Of a DNA stretch of 12,374 nt, positions 6,684 through 12,374 are shown piece after piece. This DNA comes from CAXTTV01 sp964247295 (GTDB lineage: Bacteria; Chloroflexota; Ktedonobacteria; Ktedonobacterales; Ktedonobacteraceae): NCBI GenBank assembly GCA_964247295.1, contig CAXTTV010000144.1, positions 1 to 12,374 on the forward strand, written 5' to 3'. Position numbers and translations under genes: made by a program. How positions within the stretch are numbered: the first letter of the stretch is position 1; each line of letters begins with the position of its first letter. Below the pieces are notes generated by a model. It did not search any database. It saw only the letters and a program-made list of their open reading frames with translations, and was not told the DNA's origin.

Positions 6684-7094
6684 TTAATCAAAGATATGAA
6701 TATGGACATCAGGAATCAAAAAGTGCAGGGAATGGAGGCCGAATGTTGCCAATGTACAGAGCAGCCCTCCACCGATCGGCAGTGCGACAAAAAGCATTAG
6801 CATCATAAACAGGCAACCATAACCATCCGGCTTCACCCCTAAGCGCTTCCGCTCCCTGTGAGCCAGCGACAGACAGATACCATTACAAACTACTCCAGGG
6901 ACCCACAAAAATGAGTACAGGATCAGCGTTACGATCGCCAGACTCATAAAGCTGATATCTCGTTTGCGCGGTGGCTCTACCGGAGGGTACGGTGGTATAA
7001 CAGGATAAGACGGTGCAGATAAATACAACGAAGTTGGCTGATGATGATTTGGCTGATTGTTCGGTCCACCCGGATATGGTGGGTTCGATTGCAT
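6684..7094 (-). CDS. Pro/Tyr-rich two-helix membrane protein (paralogue B)
   Basis: A 136-residue protein of unknown function and a tandem paralogue of the 6056-6493 gene. Residues 1-43 are rich in Pro, Asn, Gln and Tyr, with a short basic patch PPRKRD (41-46). Hydrophobic helices span about 49-76 and 93-121. The loop between them is strongly basic (HRERKRLG, 79-86) and ends in VKPDGYGCL (87-95), shared with the paralogue, as is LILY near the first helix. Basic loop and hydrophobic flanks suggest both ends face outward and the loop the cytoplasm, or the reverse if the N-terminal basic patch dominates. The ATG at 7094 has AAGGGA seven bases upstream. The C-terminus ends in a His-rich tail (HSLHFLIPDVHIHIFD). 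Duplicated and separately transcribed, as both genes have their own promoter. Confidence 0.75.
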   Translation of the reverse strand: MQSNPPYPGGPNNQPNHHQPTSLYLSAPSYPVIPPYPPVEPPRKRDISFMSLAIVTLILYSFLWVPGVVCNGICLSLAHRERKRLGVKPDGYGCLFMMLMLFVALPIGGGLLCTLATFGLHSLHFLIPDVHIHIFD

Positions 7095-7449
7095 AAATTT
7101 TTCCCTTCATATATCTAAATAAAAGAATATAGTAGTGCGTTAAAATATACCTCAAAGGTCAGGGGCATTTTTTAATCACCGACACTACTTCTTTAGCACA
7201 AGGATCTGGTAGATGCACCAGTACGAACAGAAATAGAAAGTACCAAAAGAAAAATAACAACCCCTTAAGATATATAATACCAGAAAATAAAGATTTGTCG
7301 CTGAATCTGCCCTTTTTGTTATCTGTATCTACTAAACACAAAAATTGCTTAAAAATCCTTTCCGCTTTTGCCGTTGTGCCGCGTATATTAATAGATGTCA
7401 GGGTAATAAATGCGTCAGTTATGAATAAGCAAAAGAAAGATAACAAGCG
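7095..7449. other. AT-rich spacer between divergent genes
   Basis: About 355 bases between the starts of a minus-strand membrane protein gene and a plus-strand unknown gene. The only element I can support is the minus-strand promoter at 7126-7155. A minus-strand frame of up to 123 codons crosses most of it and enters the neighbouring gene, but its translation is Phe/Leu-rich without recognisable features, and I do not call it. No clear plus-strand promoter or riboswitch is seen. Confidence 0.5.
7126..7155 (-). promoter_or_regulatory. Candidate promoter for the 6684-7094 gene
   Basis: On the minus strand TTGAGG (7155-7150), an 18-base spacer, then TATATT (7131-7126). Transcription would begin near 7119, about 25 bases before the ATG, leaving room for the ribosome binding site AAGGGA. 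The match is good but not perfect. Confidence 0.45.
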
Positions 7450-8631
7450 ATGTATCATATGCAACACTCTATGCTCGAATACAAAGACACCCTCTATAGC
7501 GGCCCCTATCAGTTTGTATTGTATAAGCAATATTGTGATTTCCTGGACTCTGAAGATGTGATTTTAGCCTGCGTAGCTCAAAGAATCACTCAGGAGCCGC
7601 TCCCCTTTGAGCAGTTAAGCCTGGAACAACTGCTTAACTCTCTGGAACAGCCGCACCGAGAACGCATGGGCCGGCGTATGCAAGAGATCCGTATGCAAAG
7701 CGAGTCCACATTTGAGGATGCGATCTGGGAACTGGAAGAAAAGAACTATGGAAAGTCTGGAGAAGAGCAGATCGACAATCAAGAATTAGGGGACAGGCTG
7801 ATACAGCAGGAAAAAGAGGCCGTTGATCTGGCCCTCAAACGGTTTCGAGAGCAGGAATTACTCACACTGGACCGCGACTGCTTTGATGCTGAGCGCTTGC
7901 AAAACGAAAGTCACGAATATAGCCAGCCAAAGTATCTGAGAAGCTTTGTCTTAAACGAAGCTGATGACAACTACATCGAATACTTTTGTCGGTGCTATGC
8001 CGAAGATCCCGCCTTGCGAGCCGAGATCAACAGTGGGCAATCACATCGGGAGCGCTGCAACGATCTTTTCCTGACCAACATCTCAGGCTTCACAGACGAG
8101 ATGGAGGGAGATTTTGACACCCCCCAGTATAAAGCCAGTAAACGTAGAATCTACAACTGGTTTGATCAGCATATAGACAGGATCTGGAATCTGCCGGACT
8201 TCCAGAGGATCTATACCACCGACATAGAAGTCATGCCGCATCAGGAAGACGGGGGCGATCTCCCTTTGCAGGAAGCCATTCAGGTTTTCAGCGGGATACC
8301 GGGCGTGCAGGTGAGAGGAGCCTGTCAGGGTAGCAGCGGAACCGTCCAGTACCAGGACCGGAAGCTGCACATTGGTTCAGACCATGAAGATGTCGCCTCC
8401 ATTGAATTCTCTGTCTTTGACGAGGAGGTCTATGAAATATTAGAGCAGCTTGTCAAAGGAAACCGGTGGGTGAGGGCGAACAAAACCTGCGATTGTAACC
8501 TTCCTTTCTGCCCCCTGCCCAAAGTCACCATCTGGGCCCGACAAAGCAACGAAAGGTTCCAGGGGGAAATATTGCCGGTAGCCGAAGCCTTGCTCAGAAA
8601 AGTACAGGAGGTGATCACCGTCAACTCATAG
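7450..8631 (+). CDS. Hypothetical protein with C-terminal Cys cluster
   Basis: I do not recognise this 393-residue protein. The N-terminal half (about 50-250) is acidic and helical, with charged stretches such as IWELEEKNYGKSGEEQ (92-107) and many Glu/Gln/Arg, including likely coiled-coil near 112-138. The C-terminal part (about 265-393) looks like a compact alpha/beta domain: LPLQEAIQVFSGIPGVQVRG (271-290) leads to ACQGSSG (291-297), then a short strand segment ASIEFSVF (316-323), and a cysteine cluster C347, C349, C354 (KTCDCNLPFC) that could bind metal. The order 'GIPGV...CQG...strand' loosely recalls small domains in phage and bacterial unknown proteins, but no function follows. No signal peptide or membrane segment is seen. 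None of the in-frame ATGs (7450, 7459, 7471) has a good ribosome binding site, so the start is uncertain. Codon usage looks normal for the window. Confidence 0.7.
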   Translation: MYHMQHSMLEYKDTLYSGPYQFVLYKQYCDFLDSEDVILACVAQRITQEPLPFEQLSLEQLLNSLEQPHRERMGRRMQEIRMQSESTFEDAIWELEEKNYGKSGEEQIDNQELGDRLIQQEKEAVDLALKRFREQELLTLDRDCFDAERLQNESHEYSQPKYLRSFVLNEADDNYIEYFCRCYAEDPALRAEINSGQSHRERCNDLFLTNISGFTDEMEGDFDTPQYKASKRRIYNWFDQHIDRIWNLPDFQRIYTTDIEVMPHQEDGGDLPLQEAIQVFSGIPGVQVRGACQGSSGTVQYQDRKLHIGSDHEDVASIEFSVFDEEVYEILEQLVKGNRWVRANKTCDCNLPFCPLPKVTIWARQSNERFQGEILPVAEALLRKVQEVITVNS

Positions 8632-8680
8632 CCCGGTGGTTTATCCGCCGAAGGTGGGTTTCCTCATCGGTGGGCCGGGT
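8632..8680. other. GC-rich segment with alternative hairpins after the unknown gene
   Basis: Immediately past the stop of the 7450-8631 gene. CGGTGG (8634-8639) can pair with CCGCCG (8645-8650) over a five-base loop with one G-T pair. CCCGG (8632-8636) can alternatively pair with CCGGG (8675-8679), and CCGCCG can also pair with a second CGGTGG (8668-8673). These folds exclude each other. There is no T-run, so a simple terminator is not evident; it may protect or process the 3' end. Confidence 0.4.
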
Positions 8681-8727
8681 TGCTCCGTACATCCATGAGC
8701 CTTTTTATCTCTGGGTGCCGCACTTCG

Positions 8728-8762
8728 TTGTGGAACGGTCTTTTAACAAGACTGTTCCACAA
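8728..8762. repeat. 35-bp hairpin between convergent genes
   Basis: Arms ttgtggaacggtctt (8728-8742) and aagactgttccacaa (8748-8762) pair over 15 positions with a single G-T pair and a five-base loop. It stands between the ends of the plus-strand unknown gene and the minus-strand gyrB. The location suits a two-way transcription barrier, yet neither strand has a T-run. It might instead be a small palindromic repeat element. Confidence 0.6.
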
Positions 8763-8769
8763 TAACTGA

Positions 8770-8794
8770 GATCACAATCATTATGACTGCGATC
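8770..8794. repeat. 25-bp imperfect palindrome past the gyrB stop
   Basis: The stretch runs gatcacaatcat, a central t, then atgactgcgatc. Ten of twelve positions pair around the central base. It lies about 42 bases after the gyrB stop on the minus strand and eight bases from the larger hairpin. Possible secondary terminator or protein site; chance is not excluded. Confidence 0.3.
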
Positions 8795-8835
8795 CCAATA
8801 AAGGTATGTACGAGCTTATTGAGGGGATGCCAGGA

Positions 8836-10854
8836 TTAAACGTCCAGGTTGGCGCTCTTCGCATGGCTCTCGATGAACCGCCGTCGGGGCGCGACCTCAT
8901 CTCCCATGAGCATATTAAAGGTTTTGTCGGCCTCGACGGCCTCTTCAATGGAGACCTGCAACATGGTCCGTTGTGTCGGGTCCATGGTGGTATCCCAGAG
9001 GGTCTCGGGATTCATCTCTCCTAGCCCTTTATAACGGCCAAGTTCGGGCTCTTTGCCGTTGTGGCTGGCTTTGTACTCAGCGACCATAGCGTCTCGCTCC
9101 TGGTCAGTATAGACGAAGTGGACCTGCTTGCCGATTTTGATGTGGTACAGGGGCGGTTGCGCGATGTAAAGGTGCCCTCCACTGATGACCGGCTCCATGT
9201 AGCGGAAAAAGAAGGTCAACAATAGAGTGCGGATATGCGCGCCATCAACGTCAGCGTCGCACATAATGACGATCCGACCATACCGCAATCGGGCAATGTT
9301 GAAGTGCTCGCCGATCCCCACTCCCATAGCGGTAATGATATTTTTGATCTCTTCGCTGGATAACATTTTGTCCAGCCGCGCCCGCTCAACATTGAGGATC
9401 TTTCCTCTCAATGGCAGGATTGCCTGGAAGTGCCGATCCCGACCCTGTTTCGCACTACCACCAGCCGAATCGCCCTCGACAAGGTAAAGCTCACAACGGT
9501 CAGGCTGTTTCTCGGAACAGTCGGCAAGTTTGCCCGGCAGGGTGCTGTCCAGGACGCTTTTGCGCTGTACGAGATCCCGAGCGGCCCGCGCGGCCTCTCT
9601 CGCTCTGGCGGAGGTCAAACATTTGTCAATGATAGCTTTGGCCTCGCTAGGCGTCTGCTCCAGGTATTTGGCAAGCATCTCGGCGGTAACGCTCTCGACG
9701 ATCGGACGGACCTCGGCGTTGTTTAATTTGGCTTTGGTTTGAGCCTCAAACTGCGGATTGGGGATCTTGACGCTGACAACAGCGGTGAGGCCTTGACGAA
9801 CATCATCACCGCTCAGATTGCTATCTCGGTCTTTGAGCAGGTTGGCTTTGCGCGCGTATTCATTGAGGACACGGGTGAGAGCGCTGCGGAAGCCGGTGAT
9901 GTGCATCCCCCCGTCAATGGTATTAATGCCGTTGGCGAATGAGAATTCGGTGGTGTTCCAACTATCATTATATTGGACGGCAACCTCGACTTTAACCTTG
10001 TCGATCTCACGGACGATGCTCACTGGGCGACCCTGCAAACGGTTGCGGTTCTTGTTCAAGTAGCGCACAAAGGAGACCAGGCCACCCTCAAAGTAGAAAG
10101 TAGCCTCGCGATCACTGCGCTCGTCCCGCAGATTAATGGTCATACCACGGTTCAGGTAGGCCATCTCACGGAAGCGTTGGACCAGGGTATCAAAGCTGTA
10201 ATCGCGAGACTCCATCACCTGAAGGTCCGGCAGGAAAGAGGTGATTGTCCCGGTCCCGTCGGTCGGGCCCATGTCCTGAAGAGGGGTGATCGGCAGGCCA
10301 CGCTCGTAACGCTGTCGCCAACGATGCCCGTCACGCTTAATGTCAACCTGACACCACTCGGAGAGTGCGTTTACAACAGAGACACCAACACCGTGTAGAC
10401 CACTACTGATCTGGTACCCGCCACCACCGAATTTACCACCAGCATGAAGGATCGTCATCACCACTTCTAAAGTGGATTTACCGGGCCGCTGATGATGCTC
10501 TTCCACCGGGATGCCTCGACCATTATCCGCAATAGTCACAGAGCCATCAGGATGGATCTCGATGGTGACGGTATCGGCGAAGCCAGCCATCACCTCGTCA
10601 ATACTATTATCAACGACCTCATAGATGAGGTGATGCAGACCACGCTGATCGGTCGCACCAATATACATACCAGGACGAACACGTACAGCCTCCAGACCTT
10701 CGAGAATCTGAATATTCTGCTCGCCATAGCTTCCGCCACCATTACCCCAGGGTTCTTGCCCATCACCATTACTCACCTGATCTTCGACTACTTCAAAGCC
10801 ATCAGAGTCTTCTGGTGTCTGCTCTGTCAGTATGGATTCTCTTGTCTTTGACAT
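8836..10854 (-). CDS. gyrB: DNA gyrase subunit B
   Basis: ATPase subunit of the type IIA topoisomerase that, with GyrA, introduces negative supercoils. The 672 residues cover all domains: GHKL ATPase with YEVVDNSIDE (78-87), ADNGRGIPV (109-117) and SSGLHGVGVSVVNALS (150-165); transducer with the QTK loop (372-374); Toprim with LVEGDSAGGSAKQGRDR (458-474, Glu460) and the metal triad CDADVDG (Asp533, 535, 537); and the C-terminal tail RYKGLGEMNPETLWDTTMDP (607-626). QAILPLRGKILNVE (477-490) marks GyrB, not ParE. It lacks the large insertion of Gram-negative forms. The N-terminus is unusual, with about 47 acidic, Gly-rich residues before IQILEGLEAVR. The frame extends to a TTG at 10890; the ATG at 10854 is preferred (AAAGGA 12 bases upstream, rather far). 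Confidence 0.97.
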   Translation of the reverse strand: MSKTRESILTEQTPEDSDGFEVVEDQVSNGDGQEPWGNGGGSYGEQNIQILEGLEAVRVRPGMYIGATDQRGLHHLIYEVVDNSIDEVMAGFADTVTIEIHPDGSVTIADNGRGIPVEEHHQRPGKSTLEVVMTILHAGGKFGGGGYQISSGLHGVGVSVVNALSEWCQVDIKRDGHRWRQRYERGLPITPLQDMGPTDGTGTITSFLPDLQVMESRDYSFDTLVQRFREMAYLNRGMTINLRDERSDREATFYFEGGLVSFVRYLNKNRNRLQGRPVSIVREIDKVKVEVAVQYNDSWNTTEFSFANGINTIDGGMHITGFRSALTRVLNEYARKANLLKDRDSNLSGDDVRQGLTAVVSVKIPNPQFEAQTKAKLNNAEVRPIVESVTAEMLAKYLEQTPSEAKAIIDKCLTSARAREAARAARDLVQRKSVLDSTLPGKLADCSEKQPDRCELYLVEGDSAGGSAKQGRDRHFQAILPLRGKILNVERARLDKMLSSEEIKNIITAMGVGIGEHFNIARLRYGRIVIMCDADVDGAHIRTLLLTFFFRYMEPVISGGHLYIAQPPLYHIKIGKQVHFVYTDQERDAMVAEYKASHNGKEPELGRYKGLGEMNPETLWDTTMDPTQRTMLQVSIEEAVEADKTFNMLMGDEVAPRRRFIESHAKSANLDV

Positions 10855-11117
10855 AAAAGTGTACGTTCCTTTGCGATTAGCCGTGTTCAATCAATAAGAC
10901 GGAGCACATTCCTTTGCCGATAAAGAGCCTGCTTGACTATCGAGAACACGTAGACGTGCCTGACAAAAAAGTCTGTCCAGACACAAAATACGCTACTACG
11001 GGTGCTTGGGCTGGAAAGGAGATATGCTCGAACGGAGGACGAAACAACTATCTATATTCATAAGAAAATCTTCTAAAAAGAATTGAAGAAAATGGGGCGT
11101 TTTTGCCTCACTCGTTA
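10855..11117 (-). other. Long gyrB leader with small hairpins
   Basis: About 260 bases separate the predicted gyrB transcript start from its ATG, without a supported gene. In transcript order it holds GTCTGGACAGAC (10982-10971), a short self-complementary stretch followed at once by six T (10970-10965), then CACG-TCTA-CGTG (10958-10947). The word CAAAGGAA occurs twice just before the start (minus-strand copies near 10866-10874 and 10910-10918). The first hairpin with T-run looks like a weak intrinsic terminator, so attenuation is possible but unproven. Confidence 0.4.
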
Positions 11118-11124
11118 CCCTCTT

Positions 11125-11153
11125 ATTATACCATAAACGAGCCTGTAAGCAAA
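11125..11153 (-). promoter_or_regulatory. gyrB promoter with extended -10
   Basis: On the minus strand TTTGCT (11153-11148), a 17-base spacer, then TATAAT (11130-11125) preceded by TGG, an extended -10. Predicted transcript start near 11118. It is the best promoter match in the window and faces gyrB with no gene between. Confidence 0.6.
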
Positions 11154-11254
11154 GGAAAAGGGCTTGCAAGTACCACTTCTCTGACCTCATTTTCACGAAT
11201 TGGTAGAGATAAAATGGCCTTTACAAAACCCTTTGATGTAATATATTTTGTTGG

Positions 11255-11289
11255 AGCTGTGAAAAGCAGAAATACCGACTTTTCACGCT
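11255..11289 (-). terminator. Hairpin after the zinc-ribbon gene
   Basis: Arms gtgaaaag (11259-11266) and cttttcac (11279-11286) pair perfectly around 12 bases; agc (11255-11257) and gct (11287-11289) extend the stem past one bulged t. It begins 14 bases beyond the minus-strand stop at 11303. The following minus-strand bases are AT-rich but lack a T-run, so it is a probable but non-standard terminator. Confidence 0.45.
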
Positions 11290-11302
11290 AACATCACTCA
11301 AG

Positions 11303-11875
11303 CTAAAAGCGCGATCCCCCACTCATTGGAACACTTTGAGGCTGAGGACTGTTGTTCTGGACGGGCAGACCAGGCATACTGGTAGGCACGTTAACCGGGG
11401 CTACATTTGTGGTGCAATATGGGCAATAGGTCCAGCGAAGCTCAAGTAGACGCTCACATTTGGGACAGGAACGCTTCAACTTTTGACCACAGGAGGGGCA
11501 GATCTGAAAATCACCCTCGATACGCGCATGACAGTTGCTACAGGTCTGGCGCTCAGTCATCTCAGCGAGCAGCGACTCTTCCTCTAGCTGGCGCTCGTAG
11601 ATCTCGGCCAGGGTCTGACGCGGGCGAAGGATCAGATAGATGAACAATCCTGCAACATTAAAGAAAACAACCAGCGCGGTTGAGAGAATCTGAGTGGTGA
11701 GATCTTGAGTACGCAAACGAATATCTCGAAATGTCCAGATCACCAGGCTGATTAGAAAGAGAACCGCGAATGCAACCAGGTAGCCAACAATCCAACCAAG
11801 CGCCTGACTAAGCGTGTCGAGCAGGCTATTATTACTACTAGTGGCTGCGAGAATTACCGAATAATTTTCTAACAC
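11303..11875 (-). CDS. Membrane-anchored double zinc-ribbon protein
   Basis: A 190-residue protein of unknown function. Two hydrophobic helices (about 27-49 and 64-84) are followed by a charged linker (85-110, LAEIYERQLEEESLLAEMTE, likely helical) and two four-cysteine zinc ribbons: C112/C115 with C126/C129, and C137/C140 with C151/C154 (each CxxC). A Pro/Ser-rich tail (159-190) ends the chain. Such ribbons often mediate protein or nucleic acid contact at the inner face of the membrane; the helical hairpin would anchor it. The start is GTG at 11875 with AAAGGGG about ten bases upstream; no in-frame ATG exists before the helices, so a later start would remove them. It has the same orientation as gyrB but is separated by over 400 bases and its own terminator-like hairpin. 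Confidence 0.82.
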   Translation of the reverse strand: MLENYSVILAATSSNNSLLDTLSQALGWIVGYLVAFAVLFLISLVIWTFRDIRLRTQDLTTQILSTALVVFFNVAGLFIYLILRPRQTLAEIYERQLEEESLLAEMTERQTCSNCHARIEGDFQICPSCGQKLKRSCPKCERLLELRWTYCPYCTTNVAPVNVPTSMPGLPVQNNSPQPQSVPMSGGSRF

Positions 11876-12217
11876 CGAACCAACGCCCCTTTCAATCTTT
11901 TTGCTAAGTATCTTTTAAAACGTATACGAAGGTCTAATAGGCAACAGAACAGGACTACAAGTTATTTTTTTAGGCCAGGTTGTTTATGCAAGAACGCTAT
12001 AGAGTTTACGTTCCAAGCATCCAATATGTTTGCGCATTTCTCAAAGAAAGGAATGCTGGCCGGCAGGAACCTGTGGTTAAAGCAAGCTGACATCTTTATA
12101 ATAATAGTGCGTACAAGCGTCCTGGCGATTAAGTATATTTCAAAAAGTTGATATGGCGGTATTATACCGAATCTCTTACTGATTTGGTAGAGAATGGCCT
12201 CTTCTTCCTGCTTTCTT

Positions 12218-12239
12218 TACCAAAAAGATGCTTTTGGTA
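12218..12239. repeat. Perfect 8-bp inverted repeat
   Basis: Arms taccaaaa (12218-12225) and ttttggta (12232-12239) around agatgc. It could fold in RNA or be an operator half-site pair. It is followed by two aattttggat copies that share the ttttgg core, about 120 bases before a plus-strand gene start. Confidence 0.4.
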
Positions 12240-12264
12240 GACAAAACGTTGCGATCCCTCCAGT

Positions 12265-12304
12265 AATTTTGGATATAGAGCTATTTTATAAGAAAATTTT
12301 GGAT
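12265..12304 (+). promoter_or_regulatory. Two direct repeats aattttggat spaced 30 bp
   Basis: Identical ten-base words at 12265-12274 and 12295-12304 start exactly 30 bases apart, close to three helical turns, just upstream of the gene starting at 12357. Such spacing suits an activator or repressor binding on one face of the DNA. Regulation is inferred only from layout. Confidence 0.3.
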
Positions 12305-12356
12305 TCTAACAATTTATACCACTAAGATTGCAGATTTTTTCCAAAGGGGCTAAAAG

Positions 12357-12374
12357 ATGGAAAGCATGAAGATC
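12357..12374 (+). CDS. Start of a gene cut by the window edge
   Basis: Six codons are visible (MESMKI). The ATG follows AAAGGGG (12343-12349) with seven bases between, the right distance for a ribosome binding site and the same core seen before the zinc-ribbon gene. The ATG at 12366 is a less well placed alternative. Product unknown, as the rest lies outside the window. Confidence 0.5.

Larger units (their letters stand above)
11118..11302. other. Spacer between zinc-ribbon gene and gyrB promoter
   Basis: About 185 AT-rich bases with no supported gene. It contains the gyrB promoter, the hairpin after the zinc-ribbon gene, and the word ttggtagaga (11200-11209) followed four bases later by atggcct, which recurs near 12184. 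Nothing else is recognised. Confidence 0.4.
11876..12356. other. AT-rich intergenic region with short repeats
   Basis: About 480 bases without a supported gene, between divergent genes. It holds a minus-strand TATAAT (12166-12161, preceded by CGG, no good -35) that could serve the zinc-ribbon gene, a hairpin taccaaaa/ttttggta (12218-12239), tttggtaga at 12183 and 12233, and aattttggat at 12265 and 12295. No tRNA or CRISPR repeat is seen. Confidence 0.45.

Noticed and set aside
7159..7530. Minus-strand frame of up to 123 codons in the spacer before the unknown gene
   Set aside because: It overlaps the start of the plus-strand gene, lies in AT-rich DNA, gives a Phe/Leu/Ile-rich chain without motif, and has no convincing ribosome binding site.
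8728..8762. Insertion sequence ends
   Set aside because: There is a palindrome but no transposase, no target duplication and no second copy in the window.
9973..10851. Plus-strand frames of 141 and 119 codons inside gyrB
   Set aside because: They are opposite-strand shadows of a fully conserved gyrB coding sequence.
1..12374. CRISPR array expected near cas6
   Set aside because: No regularly spaced 25-40 base repeats are present on either strand.
1..12374. tRNA or rRNA genes
   Set aside because: No cloverleaf with TTC-type T-loop sequence or rRNA-like stretch was noticed in the spacers.

Overview
The window looks like a chromosomal segment from a member of the Chloroflexota, most probably a Ktedonobacteria-type organism. 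This is inferred from moderate GC content in the genes with AT-rich spacers, frequent TTG/GTG starts, an F420-type PPOX protein, zinc-ribbon and Pro/Gln/Tyr-rich two-helix membrane proteins, and a Gram-positive-style short GyrB. No database search was possible, so the taxon is an inference.

Left part, minus strand (144-1947): a Cas6 pre-crRNA endoribonuclease gene is followed downstream by a regulator-like gene that joins a MerR/BldC-type helix-turn-helix to an RsbRD-like helical domain. No CRISPR array and no other cas gene is visible. A perfect 16-bp palindrome lies just upstream of cas6, inside a possible promoter.

Centre-left, plus strand (2077-6047): a tight five-gene operon. It encodes a PPOX-class (F420/flavin-binding) protein, a DUF2232/S-component-like membrane protein, two energy-coupling-factor ATPases (EcfA1 and EcfA2) and the transmembrane coupling protein EcfT. 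Several junctions overlap by TTGA with TTG starts. This is a complete ECF-type importer module whose substrate cannot be read from the sequence. EcfA1 has His at the Q-loop position, and EcfT is unusually long.

Centre (6056-7094, minus strand): two tandem paralogous small membrane proteins with Pro/Gln/Tyr-rich N-termini and a shared PDGYGCL motif, separated by two hairpins that look like terminators. A plus-strand gene of unknown function (7450-8631) follows. It converges with gyrB across a spacer rich in inverted repeats (8632-8794).

Right part: gyrB (minus strand, 8836-10854) has a long, partly structured leader and a good extended -10 promoter. Upstream is a double-zinc-ribbon membrane protein gene (minus strand, 11303-11875), then about 480 bases of AT-rich non-coding DNA with short repeats. 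At the very end the first codons of a plus-strand gene (from 12357) follow a good ribosome binding site.

Most of the window is ordinary housekeeping and transport DNA. The least explained items are the unpaired cas6 with its palindromic promoter region, the PPOX + DUF2232 + ECF operon, the paralogous membrane protein pair, the 393-residue unknown protein, and the structured spacers around gyrB.
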